Assembly (NCBI GenBank): GCA_009697815.1 | Contig: WLRQ01000001.1 | Span: forward strand, 28,663 to 92,662 | Source: Actinomycetota bacterium | GTDB taxonomy: Bacteria; Actinomycetota; Actinomycetes; S36-B12; CAIYMF01 | DNA length: 64,000 bases | Direction: 5' to 3' | In this document: positions 7,814 through 16,991 of the stretch, one piece after another | How positions within the stretch are numbered: position 1 is the stretch's first letter | Layout: each line of letters opens with the position of its first letter | Translations under genes and position numbers: made by a program | Notes under the pieces: generated by a model | Database searches by the model: none | What the model was told of the DNA's origin: nothing | The model's input: only the letters and a program-made list of their open reading frames with translations

Positions 7814-8497
7814 TCAGCGTCGACCCGATAGCCGACTCGACTTCTGAGGCACCTTCTCCGCCGCCTTCTCGGCAGCCCGCTGGCGGATCAGATCGGCCGA
7901 CGGCTCTGTGTAGGTGATGGCCACCAAGGTGTCGTCGTCGAAGGTCAAGGAGGTCAAGCTGGCGAGATTGCACTGCCGACGACGCGGATCATGGACGAAC
8001 CGTCGCTGCTCCGCGTCCAGCCGCGCGATCCAGATCGGCAGTTGGTGACTCACCAACACGGCCTCGTGTCCACGCGCCTCCTCACGTGCCGCCGCAACCG
8101 CAGCGCGCATACGACCAGCGAGGTCGACGTAGTGCTCGCCCCAGCTCGGGGTGAACGGGTTGTAGAGATGGCGCCAAGTCTTGGGATTCCGCAGGGCGCC
8201 GTCACCGATACTGACCCGCTTGCCCTCGAACACGTTGCCAGCCTCAATGATCCGGGGGTCGATCCCCACGGTGATCCCGTGGTGCGCGCCGACCGGCGCC
8301 GCCGTCTGCTGCGCCCGCTCAAGCGGGGAGGAGATCACCGCGGTGACGTCGCGGTCAGCCAGGGCCTCGGCAGCGCGCTGGGCCATCTGCTCGCCGAGGT
8401 CGGACAGACGGAAGCCCGGAAGACGGCCGTAGAGGACTCCGCTGGGATTGAACACCTCCCCATGGCGCAGAAGATGCACGACCGTGCGGGTGCTCAT
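7814..8497 (-). CDS. histidine phosphatase family protein (phosphoglycerate mutase-like)
   Basis: A protein of 227 residues of the two-histidine phosphatase superfamily. The catalytic motif LRHGE (R11, H12) opens the protein, a family [10 protein letters not shown] motif lies near 56-65, and the second histidine is in VLVSHQLP. The substrate cannot be read from sequence; its distance from true phosphoglycerate mutases suggests a small-molecule phosphatase. It is fused translationally to hemL by ATGA and ends in a basic tail. Similar phosphatase genes sit at the end of hem operons in other actinobacteria. Confidence 0.85.
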   Translation of the reverse strand: MSTRTVVHLLRHGEVFNPSGVLYGRLPGFRLSDLGEQMAQRAAEALADRDVTAVISSPLERAQQTAAPVGAHHGITVGIDPRIIEAGNVFEGKRVSIGDGALRNPKTWRHLYNPFTPSWGEHYVDLAGRMRAAVAAAREEARGHEAVLVSHQLPIWIARLDAEQRRFVHDPRRRQCNLASLTSLTFDDDTLVAITYTEPSADLIRQRAAEKAAEKVPQKSSRLSGRR

Positions 8498-9837
8498 GAG
8501 TAGTCCTTCGCGATCTCAGGGTGCGCGGCTGCCGCAGCGCTCGCAGCGGCAGGAAGAGCTGCGACCAAACGGTCGAGGGCGTTGTCGTCATGGGCCGCCG
8601 AGACGAACCACGCCTCGAAGGCGCTCGGCGGGAGGTACACCCCACGGTCGAGCATCGCGTGGAAGAAAGCGGAGTAGCGCCAGGCTTCCTGGGTGCGAGC
8701 CTGGTCGTAAGTGACGGGGAGGTCGGCTGAGAAGAACACCGAGAACAAGCTGCCCGCGGTTGCGAGGCGGTGGGTGACCCCCGCGACCGACAGGGCCTCG
8801 GACACCAGACGCCCCACGGTGGCCGCCGCGGCATCGACGCGTGAGTAGACCTCAGGGGTGCACTGCGTCAGTGTCGCGAGACCGCAGGCGGCCGCCACGG
8901 GGTTACCCGCGAGAGTGCCTGCCTGGTAGACCGGGCCCGCCGGAGCGAGATGGCCCATGACCTCGGCGCGGCCTCCGAACGCCGCAGCGGGAAGGCCGCC
9001 GCCCATCACCTTGCCGAACGTGACAAGGTCGGGCGCCCACGTGTCGTCGGTGCGCGCTTCGAGCTCGAGCCAACCGCTGCGTGCAACCCGAAAGCCCGTC
9101 ATGACCTCGTCGACGACGAACAGGGCGCCATGTGCACTCGAGATGCGCGCGAGCGCAGCGTTGAAGCCAGGCACCGGGGCGACGACCCCCATATTGGCCG
9201 CGGCCGCCTCGGTGATCACGGCGGCAATCTCGTCGCCGTGAAGCGCGAAAGCCGCCTCAACGGCCGAGATGTCGTTGTAGGGCAGCACGATCGTGTCGTG
9301 CGCCTGGGCGCCGGTGACACCAGGGGTGTCGGGCAAGGCGAAGGTGGCCAGGCCAGATCCTGCAGCGGCCAGAAGGGAATCGACGTGACCGTGGTAGCAG
9401 CCAGCGAACTTCACGACCTTGGCGCGCCCAGTGAAACCGCGCGCGAGTCGGATGGCCGACATCGTGGCCTCGGTGCCACTACTGACGAGCCGGACCTGCT
9501 CAACTGCGGGGATGCGCGACACGATCTCCTCGGCGAGCAACACCTCACCCTCGCCCGGGGTGCCGAATGAGAAGCCGCGGGTGGCCGCGTCACGAACGGC
9601 CTCGACCACCGCGGGATGTGCGTGACCCAGGAGCATCGGACCCCACGAGCAGACGAGGTCGAGGTAGTCACGTCCGTCAACATCGGTGATCCACGGCCCG
9701 CTGCCCGAGGCCATGAAGCGAGGCGTGCCACCCACAGCGCGGAATGCGCGCACGGGCGAGTTGACCCCACCCGGCGTGACGGCCTTGCCTCGCGCGAACA
9801 GGGCCTGAGATGCAGGCGCGATGTCGTCGTAACTCAT
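8494..9837 (-). CDS. hemL: glutamate-1-semialdehyde 2,1-aminomutase
   Basis: A PLP enzyme of 447 residues that converts glutamate-1-semialdehyde to 5-aminolevulinate, the last step of the C5 route started by HemA. Family marks are [10 protein letters not shown] (21-30), the substrate loop SSGTEAT (119-125), [10 protein letters not shown] (241-250) and the PLP lysine in [11 protein letters not shown] (K276). Length is as expected (430-450). It overlaps hemB upstream and the histidine phosphatase downstream by ATGA, so all three are translated together. Confidence 0.97.
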   Translation of the reverse strand: MSYDDIAPASQALFARGKAVTPGGVNSPVRAFRAVGGTPRFMASGSGPWITDVDGRDYLDLVCSWGPMLLGHAHPAVVEAVRDAATRGFSFGTPGEGEVLLAEEIVSRIPAVEQVRLVSSGTEATMSAIRLARGFTGRAKVVKFAGCYHGHVDSLLAAAGSGLATFALPDTPGVTGAQAHDTIVLPYNDISAVEAAFALHGDEIAAVITEAAAANMGVVAPVPGFNAALARISSAHGALFVVDEVMTGFRVARSGWLELEARTDDTWAPDLVTFGKVMGGGLPAAAFGGRAEVMGHLAPAGPVYQAGTLAGNPVAAACGLATLTQCTPEVYSRVDAAAATVGRLVSEALSVAGVTHRLATAGSLFSVFFSADLPVTYDQARTQEAWRYSAFFHAMLDRGVYLPPSAFEAWFVSAAHDDNALDRLVAALPAAASAAAAAHPEIAKDYS

Positions 9838-10820
9838 GCCTTGCCTTCACTGATCCACCGGGCGACCTCGGCGGCCCAGTAGGTGAGAACGATGTCGGCA
9901 CCTGCGCGATGGATCGAGGTGATCGACTCCAGTACTGCGCGCTCGCGATCGATCCACCCCCTCGCGGCAGCGGCCTCGACCATGGCGTATTCACCCGACA
10001 CCTGGTACGCCGCGACGGGAACATCGACGACGTCGGCGACCTCACGGAGCACATCGAGGTAGAGGCTCGCCGGCTTGACCATCACGATGTCGGCGCCCTC
10101 GTCGATGTCGAGGCGCACCTCGCGCAGGGATTCGCGCCGGTTGGCCGGATCCTGCTGATAGCCGTGACGGTTGCCGGTGAGTTGAGAGTCGACGGCCTCG
10201 CGGAACGGGCCGTACAGGGCCGAGGCGTACTTCGCGGCGTAGGCGAGGACGGCGACATGCTCGGCACCCGCGGCGTCGAGTGCCATGCGTACGACGCCGA
10301 CCTGGCCATCCATCATGCCGCTGGTGCCCACGACGTCAACGCCCGCTTGCGCCAGCGCAGCGCCCATGTCGGCGTATCGCTCCAGGGTGGCGTCGTTGTC
10401 GACGTCGCCGTCGGCGCGCAGCACTCCACAGTGGCCGTGGTCGGTGAACTCATCGAGGCATAGGTCAGCCATCACGACGAGATCCTCGCCCACCTCGTCG
10501 CGAACCTCGGCCACGGCGATGTTGAGGATCCCGTCCGGATCGGTGGCACCGGAACCGACGGCGTCCCGTGTGGCGGGAACCGCGAAGAGCATCACGCCAC
10601 CGAGGCCGAGTGACACCGCTTCGGCGGCGGCGGCACGTAAAGACGCTCTCGAGTGGTGTACGACGCCCGGAAGCGAGGAGATCGGCGACGGCGCCTCGAG
10701 CCCTTCACGAAGAAACATCGGCAGCACAAGACCAGAGGGATGGAGACGGGTCTCGGCCACAAGTCGTCGAAGCGCTGGGGTGCGCCGGAGGCGGCGCGGG
10801 CGCTCGATCGGGAAGCCCAC
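9834..10820 (-). CDS. hemB: porphobilinogen synthase (5-aminolevulinate dehydratase)
   Basis: An enzyme of 328 residues that condenses two 5-aminolevulinates to porphobilinogen. Two Schiff-base lysines are visible, in YAAKYASA (K197) and VMVKPA (K249). The metal loop reads [12 protein letters not shown] (C121, D123, C131): two cysteines with an aspartate where zinc enzymes carry the middle cysteine. This mixed form is, to my knowledge, common in actinobacteria. The GTG start is 2 bases after the hemD/cobA stop and the stop overlaps hemL. Confidence 0.97.
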   Translation of the reverse strand: MGFPIERPRRLRRTPALRRLVAETRLHPSGLVLPMFLREGLEAPSPISSLPGVVHHSRASLRAAAAEAVSLGLGGVMLFAVPATRDAVGSGATDPDGILNIAVAEVRDEVGEDLVVMADLCLDEFTDHGHCGVLRADGDVDNDATLERYADMGAALAQAGVDVVGTSGMMDGQVGVVRMALDAAGAEHVAVLAYAAKYASALYGPFREAVDSQLTGNRHGYQQDPANRRESLREVRLDIDEGADIVMVKPASLYLDVLREVADVVDVPVAAYQVSGEYAMVEAAAARGWIDRERAVLESITSIHRAGADIVLTYWAAEVARWISEGKA

Positions 10821-10822
10821 GA

Positions 10823-12433
10823 TCAGGTCACCTTGCGACGTGCGGCACCGCGACGCTTACTCGGACGCCAGACCGACTCGCCTGCCTCGGCTGCCGCGAG
10901 ACGCATCGAATCACCATGAGCCGCAAGTGCTTCGGCGAGTGCCGCAACAGACGGGGTGTCAGCCATGACGTCGACGCGCAATCCGTGCTCCTCGGCCGTC
11001 TTGGCCGTGGCCGGACCGATGCAGGCCACAACGGTGGACGCGTGGGGCTTGCCCGCGATGCCCACGAGGTTGCGAACGGTGCTCGACGATGTGAACAGCA
11101 CAGCGTCGAATCCGCCTGTCTTGATGGCCTCTCGCGTTTCGGCGGCGGGCGGCGCGGCGCGGACGGTCCGGTAAGCCGTGACGTCCTCGACCTCCCATCC
11201 GAGCTCGATGAGCCCGGCCACGAGGGTGTCGGTGGCGATGTCGGCACGCGGGAGGAACACCCGGTTGATCGGGTCGAAGACCGGGTCGAACTCGGGGAAG
11301 TCCTCGAGCAGCCCCGCGCTGCTCTGGTCGCCGGTGGGGACGAGGTCCGGACGCACCCCGAACGCGGTCAGCGCCGCTGCGGTCTGCTCGCCGACGGCGG
11401 CGACCTTGAGACCGGCGAAGGCCCGCGCGTCGAGGCCGTACTCCTCGAACTTCTCACGCACCGCCTTGACGGCGTTAACACTGGTGAAGGCCACCCACTG
11501 GAACCTGCCCGAGACCAGCCCGGTGATCGCACGCTCCATCTGTTGGGGCGTGCGCGGGGGCTCGACCGAGATGGTCGGAACCTCGACCCCCACGGCTCCG
11601 AATCTCGTCAGTTGTTCGGAGAGGGCACCGGCCTGCTCCTTGGTCCGCGGGACCAAGACGCGCCATCCGAACAACGGCTTGGTCTCGAACCAGGAGAGCT
11701 TGTCGCGCTGAGCGACCGTCTCCCCGATCACGACGAGCCCGGGCCCGGCCTGCTTGGCGGTCTTCACCGCCAGAGGGAGTTCGCCGAGGGTCGAGGCGAT
11801 CGTGCGCTGTTCGACGGTCGTGCCACCGCGGGTGATCGCGACTGGAGTCGTGACGGCGCGCCCAGCATTGATCAGCGCGCGCGCTACGTCGACCGCGCGA
11901 TCGGCACCGTTGACCACGATCAAGGTGACGCGAGGATCGGCGTGCGAGGCCCAGTCGACCCCGGGATCATCGGCGTCGACGATGCGGACCTCGCGAGCCT
12001 TTCCACCGAGTAGTGAGATACCCGCGTAGGCCGGGATACCGGTCAGGGTCGAGACACCGGGGGCGATGTCGAACGGCACCTTGTTCTTCGCCAGTGCCGC
12101 AGCCTCGGTCTGGAGCGCACCATCGAGGAGGGGGTCACCGGAGAACAGCCGGACGACGGAGTTACCCGCCTTCGCCGCGTCGCCAACGATCTTCGCCCGG
12201 GCCGCATGGCTGAGCGGGAGACCGTCGTCGTCGAGTGCGGCGCGGACGTCGGCCTCGGGCGAGGCGAAGCCGCGCGCGAGGTCGACGACATCGACATCGG
12301 CGATCACGACATCGGCCTCGCGCAGCAGTGATGCCGCTCGAAGGGTCAACAGATCCGGGTCGCCGGGACCTACCGCAACGAACGCGACGGTGCCGACGGG
12401 GACCTTGCGGGTGCGAACTGACATGGCGCTCAT
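10823..12433 (-). CDS. uroporphyrinogen-III synthase fused to a SUMT-like methyltransferase domain
   Basis: A 536-residue fusion as seen in many actinobacteria. Residues about 15-245 resemble uroporphyrinogen-III C-methyltransferase (CobA/SUMT), with VGPGDPDLLTL, FSGDP and APGVSTLTGIPA. Residues about 265-515 are HemD, which cyclises hydroxymethylbilane to uroporphyrinogen III (GWRVLVPR, FTSVNAV, FTSSSTV). The methyltransferase half looks degenerate: the usual YD-LV and KGGDPFVFGRG blocks are altered, so its activity is uncertain. A basic tail (KRRGAARRK) ends the protein. It overlaps hemC by ATGA. Confidence 0.92.
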   Translation of the reverse strand: MSAMSVRTRKVPVGTVAFVAVGPGDPDLLTLRAASLLREADVVIADVDVVDLARGFASPEADVRAALDDDGLPLSHAARAKIVGDAAKAGNSVVRLFSGDPLLDGALQTEAAALAKNKVPFDIAPGVSTLTGIPAYAGISLLGGKAREVRIVDADDPGVDWASHADPRVTLIVVNGADRAVDVARALINAGRAVTTPVAITRGGTTVEQRTIASTLGELPLAVKTAKQAGPGLVVIGETVAQRDKLSWFETKPLFGWRVLVPRTKEQAGALSEQLTRFGAVGVEVPTISVEPPRTPQQMERAITGLVSGRFQWVAFTSVNAVKAVREKFEEYGLDARAFAGLKVAAVGEQTAAALTAFGVRPDLVPTGDQSSAGLLEDFPEFDPVFDPINRVFLPRADIATDTLVAGLIELGWEVEDVTAYRTVRAAPPAAETREAIKTGGFDAVLFTSSSTVRNLVGIAGKPHASTVVACIGPATAKTAEEHGLRVDVMADTPSVAALAEALAAHGDSMRLAAAEAGESVWRPSKRRGAARRKVT

Positions 12434-13383
12434 GATGCGCTTCCCCTCACGGGACGAAGACCGGTCGCAGTGGCGGCGAGTAGGTCGAGGGCGAGCTCAC
12501 GCCCGACTGCGACCGCATCGCCGGCTGCGCCGGTGACGGACTTCCGCACCTGGGTCCGACCGTCAACACTGACGACCGTTCCGGTCAGGTGAACGAGCAC
12601 CTCACCACCGATCTCGGTGACGGTGGCCAAGGCGCCAACAGGCGCCGAGCAACCGGCCTCGAGGGTGGCAAGGAGTGAACGCTCCGCGGTGACGGCGACG
12701 CGGGATGCGACATCGTCAAGAACGCGAAGCGCGTCGAGCAGTGCGAGGTCGGTCTCGACCTCGCGGCACTCGACCGCCAACGCCCCCTGGCCGGGGGCGG
12801 GCAGCATCTGGTCGGGCTCGAGCACCTCAGAGACCGCGTCGAGGCGGTCGAGGCGCGCGAGTCCCGCATGGGCGAGAACAACCGCGTCGAGCTGTCCGTC
12901 AGAGACTTTGCGCAGCCGGGTGTCGACGTTGCCGCGGACGGCCACAATCTCCAGATCAGGCCGGATGGCCAGCAGTTGCGAAGCCCGACGCGGTGACCCT
13001 GTGCCAACCCTGGCGCCGACGGGGAGCGAGGCGAGTGTGGCGCCGTCGCGAGCGACCAGGACATCCCGCGCGTCGGCTCGAACAGGGACAGCCGCGAGAC
13101 GCAGCCCCGGGGAGGCGGAGGTCGGGAGGTCCTTGAGGGAGTGAACCGCAACATCGGCCTCGTCACGAAGCAGTGCCTCGCGGACGGCGGTGACGAACAC
13201 CCCGACCCCGGCGAACGAGGTGAGCGGGGTCTGCTGATCTGTGTCGCCGTGAGTGCGGACCTCGACGAGCTCGACCTGCCGACCCAAGAGGGATCGCAGG
13301 GCGACGGCGATCTGCTCGGACTGCGTCGTGGCGAGCAGGCTGCCGCGGGTGGCCACCCGAACCGGAGCCAACGCGGGGGTCAT
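12430..13383 (-). CDS. hemC: hydroxymethylbilane synthase (porphobilinogen deaminase)
   Basis: An enzyme of 317 residues that polymerises four porphobilinogens into hydroxymethylbilane. RVATRGSLLA opens the fold, HSLKDLP carries the catalytic aspartate (D85), RGNVDTRLRK (150-159) binds substrate carboxylates, and the dipyrromethane cofactor cysteine is in EAGCSAPVG (C245). Start and stop both sit in ATGA overlaps, with hemA upstream and hemD/cobA downstream. Confidence 0.97.
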   Translation of the reverse strand: MTPALAPVRVATRGSLLATTQSEQIAVALRSLLGRQVELVEVRTHGDTDQQTPLTSFAGVGVFVTAVREALLRDEADVAVHSLKDLPTSASPGLRLAAVPVRADARDVLVARDGATLASLPVGARVGTGSPRRASQLLAIRPDLEIVAVRGNVDTRLRKVSDGQLDAVVLAHAGLARLDRLDAVSEVLEPDQMLPAPGQGALAVECREVETDLALLDALRVLDDVASRVAVTAERSLLATLEAGCSAPVGALATVTEIGGEVLVHLTGTVVSVDGRTQVRKSVTGAAGDAVAVGRELALDLLAATATGLRPVRGSAS

Positions 13384-14762
13384 GTGAGCCCCTCGAGCAG
13401 CTGGTCGTAGGTGGGATCTGGCACAAGGTCGCTGGTGAGCGGGTCGTCGCGACCAGCGACGACAGAGGACGCCTCGTCAGCAGCCGTGAGCGCCTCGATC
13501 GCCTCCGGATCGAGATCGAATAGCCGATGCAGCGCCGTGGCATAGCGCGCTCCGTCAGGATCGGCCGCGAGTTCCTTCATCCGCACGGTGGGCGTGTGGA
13601 GCAATGTCGAGACCGCTCGTCGCAGCGACCGCGCGACTTCGTCGGCGTCGGCGTCGTCGATCCCGGGAAGGCGCAGACGAAGGCGCTGCAGCTCAGCCTC
13701 GACGACACGATCAGCACGTGCGCGCAGGGACACAACGATCGGCTCGACACGCTGTGCCGCCATCGCCGCGAGGTGGGCTCGCACCTCGTCGGTGACAATG
13801 GCGCGTGCAAGTTCGACATCGCGCTCGGAGGCATGAGCGCCCGGCACGTCGATCAACGAGCCCAGATCCAGGCGCGTCACGCCCGGGAGGTCGCCGATCG
13901 ACTCCTCGGTGTCGCGCGGCAGCGCAAGGTCGACGACGACGAGCTCGGCGGAGTTCATCGAGCGAGCGACGCTCACGTCGTCGGCGGTGAGGACGAGCCC
14001 CGTGGAGCCGGTGCATGAGACGACAACGTCGACCGTGGCCAGATGATCAGGCAAGGACGAGAGCTCGATGGCGCGCCCTCCGACAAGAGCCGCAAGGCGC
14101 TCGCCATTGGCCCGGGTGCGGTTCGCAATAAGGATCTCGGTGACCCCGAGGCGCGCGAGCACCGTGGCGGCGAGACTGCTCATCGCTCCGGCGCCGACCA
14201 CAAGTGCGGCGCGCCCGACCAACGTGCCGCCGAATCTTTGGGCCGCGAGATCGAGCGCGACGCTCACGATCGAGACCCCGGCACGGTCGATCCCGGTGTC
14301 GTGGTGCACACGCTTGCCCACGCGAAGGGCGGCCTGAGCCAGATCGTTGATGCTGCGCCCGGCGGTGGCGGCGTCCTGCGCGGACTTCAGCGCGCCTCGG
14401 ACCTGCCCCAGGATCTGCTGCTCGCCAACGACCATGGAGTCGAGGCCGGACGTGACCTCGAACATGTGCTGGACTGCGCGGTCTTCATAGCGCACATAGA
14501 GGTGGGGAGTGAGTTCCTCGCGCGGCACACCCGTGGCCTTGGCGAGGATCTCGGTGACATCGACGACACCACCGTGGAACTTGCTGACCTCGGCGTAGAT
14601 CTCGACGCGGTTGCAGGTGGACAGCACGAGCGACTCAGCGACATGAGGCGAGGCCAAGAGGTCAACCTGAAGCCTCTCGGCGGCCGGGTCGAGAAGGGCG
14701 ATGCGATCAAGCAGCGACACAGGTGCGGTGCGGTGGCTGATGCCGACGACAAGCAGAGTCAT
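13380..14762 (-). CDS. hemA: glutamyl-tRNA reductase
   Basis: An NADPH-dependent enzyme of 460 residues that reduces glutamyl-tRNA to glutamate-1-semialdehyde, the entry to haem synthesis. It has the N-terminal GISHRTAP motif, the catalytic cysteine in STCNRVEIY (C50), the GEQQILGQ substrate motif and a Rossmann site VVGAGAMSS near residue 190. The C-terminal dimerisation helix follows, with a hydrophilic extension. ATG overlaps the rex stop, so supply of precursor is tied to translation of its likely regulator. Confidence 0.97.
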   Translation of the reverse strand: MTLLVVGISHRTAPVSLLDRIALLDPAAERLQVDLLASPHVAESLVLSTCNRVEIYAEVSKFHGGVVDVTEILAKATGVPREELTPHLYVRYEDRAVQHMFEVTSGLDSMVVGEQQILGQVRGALKSAQDAATAGRSINDLAQAALRVGKRVHHDTGIDRAGVSIVSVALDLAAQRFGGTLVGRAALVVGAGAMSSLAATVLARLGVTEILIANRTRANGERLAALVGGRAIELSSLPDHLATVDVVVSCTGSTGLVLTADDVSVARSMNSAELVVVDLALPRDTEESIGDLPGVTRLDLGSLIDVPGAHASERDVELARAIVTDEVRAHLAAMAAQRVEPIVVSLRARADRVVEAELQRLRLRLPGIDDADADEVARSLRRAVSTLLHTPTVRMKELAADPDGARYATALHRLFDLDPEAIEALTAADEASSVVAGRDDPLTSDLVPDPTYDQLLEGLT

Positions 14763-15451
14763 GCGGGCACCTCCGGGCGAAGGTGTTTGCGCTGCTCGTG
14801 GAAGGCCAGGATCTGGAGTTCGGTCGCGAGATCTACCTCGCGCACGTCCACCCCCGCCGGAGTCGTGATGAGCGCCGGCGCGAAGTTGAGGATGCTGGTC
14901 ACACCCGCGGCGACCAGGCGGTCGCAGACAGCCTGGGCGGCGGAGGCCGGAGTGGCAATCACCCCGATGCTGGCGTCGCCCTCGGCGACGACATCCTCGA
15001 GGTCGTCGATCGAGCGGACCTCGACAGACTCGCCATTGGGCCCGGCTAGGACCTTCTCGCCCACGCGGGCGGGGTCGGCGTCGAGCAGTCCGACAACACG
15101 GAAGCCACGCGAGGCGAAACCGCCGTAGTTGGCCAGCGCGTGCCCGAGGTTACCGATACCCACGATGACCACCGGCCAGTCCTGTGTGAGGCCGAGCTCG
15201 CGGGCGATCTGGTAGATGAGGTAGTCGGTGTCATATCCGACACCTCGAGTGCCGTAGGAGCCGAGGTGCGAGAGGTCCTTGCGTAACTTCGCGCTCGTGA
15301 CACCAGAGGCGGCGGCGAGCTCTTCACTCGAGACCGAGGCGACACCAGCCTCCGACAACTGCAGGAGCACTCGGTGGTAGATCGGCAACCTCGCGACGGT
15401 GACATCGGGGATGAGACGTCGAGGTGTGTCAGTAGTCCGAGACACGGACAT
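14759..15451 (-). CDS. rex: redox-sensing transcriptional repressor Rex
   Basis: An NADH/NAD+-sensing repressor of 230 residues. The N-terminal winged helix (about 10-85, including PIYHRVLLQL, TSAKLRKDLSHLG and GTRGVGYD) binds DNA. The C-terminal Rossmann domain carries GIGNLG near residue 98 and a C-terminal domain-swapped helix. GAGGA sits 3 bases before ATG 15451; a longer reading frame lacks a site. It heads an operon through hemA, hemC, hemD/cobA, hemB and hemL. In Streptomyces coelicolor the rex-hemACD operon is a known Rex target, and a matching palindrome lies at 15557-15574. Confidence 0.95.
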   Translation of the reverse strand: MSVSRTTDTPRRLIPDVTVARLPIYHRVLLQLSEAGVASVSSEELAAASGVTSAKLRKDLSHLGSYGTRGVGYDTDYLIYQIARELGLTQDWPVVIVGIGNLGHALANYGGFASRGFRVVGLLDADPARVGEKVLAGPNGESVEVRSIDDLEDVVAEGDASIGVIATPASAAQAVCDRLVAAGVTSILNFAPALITTPAGVDVREVDLATELQILAFHEQRKHLRPEVPA

Positions 15452-15556
15452 GTTCCTCACCCCCTGGCTGCCTGGTCGGCCCCGCCAGATTAGGTAGTTC
15501 GGAACGAACGCACAAAGTCGCGACGGATGACCGTTCCACATACCGGACGGTGAGGG

Positions 15557-15574
15557 ACGTGACGCTCGTCACGT
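15557..15574. promoter_or_regulatory. Candidate Rex operator (18-bp palindrome)
   Basis: ACGTGACG-CT-CGTCACGT is a perfect 8+8 palindrome about 105 bases upstream of the rex ATG. Its GTGA...TCAC core and 18-base size match the known Rex consensus TTGTGAA-N4-TTCACAA, though the outer and inner A/T positions are replaced by C/G. It suggests autoregulation of the rex-hem operon by NADH. A second small palindrome GTTCG-GAA-CGAAC is at 15497-15509. Confidence 0.5.
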
Positions 15575-15658
15575 TCCCGGACCCCCGGTGTCGGAGAGGA
15601 GACTCCTGTCACATCTCGGGGTGCCCCTGAGTTGATCCTGAGTTCTCGCCCGGGTAGA

Positions 15659-16603
15659 TCAACGGGCCTCGGTGCGCTCCTGACGGGCCGCGCGGCGCTC
15701 CTCGAACCGCGACGCGGCCGTGTCGAGCCCCGTCATGAACCCCGCAAGACGCTCTCGGGCCTTCTCGCCCTCGGCGCCGAAGTCGGTGCGGTCCCAGACA
15801 TTCCACGCCCGCAGGACAGGTGCCAGGACCTCATCGTGGTGAATCCGCAGGTCGTAGATCCCTGCCATCGCGATGGCCACAGACCGTCGCGCGAAGCCCT
15901 CGACCTCGTTGCCGGGCATCGCGAAGTCCTCCGCAACCTCGACGACCGCGGCCATCGCAGCATCAGGGGCGTAGTCGAAGGCAGCCGCAACCACGTTGCG
16001 GTAGAAGAGCATGTGGAGGTTCTCGTCCGCGGCGATGCGCGCCAGGAGGCGGTCACAACCGGGGTCCTCACTGTGGCGGCCGGTGTTGCGGTGGGCGATG
16101 CGGGTCGCGAGCTCCTGGAAGGAGACGTAGGACATCGTCGCCAGGACACTTCCCACGGCGGCGGAGTCGTAGCCGCGGCTCATGTGATCCATGCGCTCGC
16201 GTTCTAGGGCGATCGGGTCGACCGCGCGCGTCACCGTGAGGTAATCGCGAATGGCGATCCCGTGACGACCCTCTTCGGCAGTCCAACGGTGCACCCACTC
16301 ACCCCATGCGCTGTCGCGACCGACGGTGTCGCTGAGTGAACGGTGGTAACTCGGGAGGTTGTCCTCGGTGAGCAGATTGACCACGAGTGCCGTACGGGCG
16401 ACCCCATCGACCGGTGACTGTTCGGGATCCCACGCCTCACCCTCGTACTCGCCCTCGAAGTTCGTGCCTTGGCCCCAGGGCACGTACTGGTGGGGGAACC
16501 ACTCCTTGGCCGTGGAGAGGTGTCGCTCGAGCTCGGCGGTGGCCACCGGCTCGAGCACGGCGACGAGCTCGGCGTTGGTGGGGCTGTCGGCGACGGCGGT
16601 CAT
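15659..16603 (-). CDS. acyl-[ACP] desaturase (ferritin-like diiron, DesA type)
   Basis: A soluble diiron desaturase of 314 residues, expected to introduce a double bond into an acyl-ACP chain. Diiron ligands are visible in the order expected: E80 (LLTEDNLPSYH), E110-E111..H114 (EEGRH), E164 (SFQELATR) and E194..H197 (DENLHM). Overall it resembles the mycobacterial DesA1/DesA2 proteins. ATG 16603 has AGGAG 7 bases upstream. A palindrome overlaps its likely -10. The gene lies downstream of an acyl-CoA ligase and a glutaredoxin-like gene on the same strand; chain-length specificity is unknown. Confidence 0.9.
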   Translation of the reverse strand: MTAVADSPTNAELVAVLEPVATAELERHLSTAKEWFPHQYVPWGQGTNFEGEYEGEAWDPEQSPVDGVARTALVVNLLTEDNLPSYHRSLSDTVGRDSAWGEWVHRWTAEEGRHGIAIRDYLTVTRAVDPIALERERMDHMSRGYDSAAVGSVLATMSYVSFQELATRIAHRNTGRHSEDPGCDRLLARIAADENLHMLFYRNVVAAAFDYAPDAAMAAVVEVAEDFAMPGNEVEGFARRSVAIAMAGIYDLRIHHDEVLAPVLRAWNVWDRTDFGAEGEKARERLAGFMTGLDTAASRFEERRAARQERTEAR

Positions 16604-16622
16604 GGGGGTACTCCTGACGTGT

Positions 16623-16640
16623 GGTTACGGAACCGTAGCC
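16623..16640. promoter_or_regulatory. Palindromic operator candidate over the desaturase -10
   Basis: GGTTACGG-AA-CCGTAGCC is an 18-base near-palindrome. On the minus strand it contains TACGGT (16632-16637), a good -10 for a start about 22 bases before the desaturase ATG. A repressor bound here would cover the promoter. The shape is typical of TetR-family sites, but no regulator can be named. Confidence 0.45.
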
Positions 16641-16691
16641 TGCCGAGGAGCCTGGCGTCACGACGAGTGGCCAGGCGGCCACCCTGGGAGG

Positions 16692-16991
16692 TCAGTGCGG
16701 ACGCGCCAAGGCAGCCCTCAGGCGCACCGGGTCGACCCGGTAGAAGTCGTGTTGCGCACCGTCAACGAGCACCACGGGGATCAGTTCCCAGTACTGGTCG
16801 GCGAGGTCGGGGTGCTCGAGGATGGACAGTTCGACGAATGTCTCGCCCAGCTCCGAGCACACCTGCTCGATCACCACCCGGGCGTCTTCGCACAGGTGGC
16901 ACCCCGGCTTGCCCACCAGAGTGACGCGGGCTGTCCGGCTGAGGTGGTCGTCATGGGCGCCGGAGCCGCCCCCGGATGTTGACTCGCTCAC
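16692..16991 (-). CDS. glutaredoxin-like protein (DUF836 type)
   Basis: A small thioredoxin-fold protein of 99 residues. After a hydrophilic Ser/Gly-rich N-terminus it carries VGKPGCHLCEDA (CxxC at C31 and C34), then the expected beta-alpha pattern with the cis-proline region LIPVVLVDG. The GTG at 16991 overlaps the ligase stop as GTGA, which fixes the start. The family is usually annotated as glutaredoxin/DUF836 with no defined substrate. Its position between an acyl-CoA ligase and a diiron desaturase raises a redox-partner hypothesis. Confidence 0.85.
   Translation of the reverse strand: MSESTSGGGSGAHDDHLSRTARVTLVGKPGCHLCEDARVVIEQVCSELGETFVELSILEHPDLADQYWELIPVVLVDGAQHDFYRVDPVRLRAALARPH

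Noticed and set aside
7707..7973. Upstream extension of the thioredoxin gene through the tandem repeats (TVTPT repeats)
   Set aside because: The extension would overlap the phosphatase gene, puts 89 residues before a perfect lipoprotein signal, and has no ribosome site.
15631..15663. GTTGATC/GATCAAC stem at the end of the desaturase gene
   Set aside because: It overlaps the stop codon and has a 19-base loop, so termination is doubtful.
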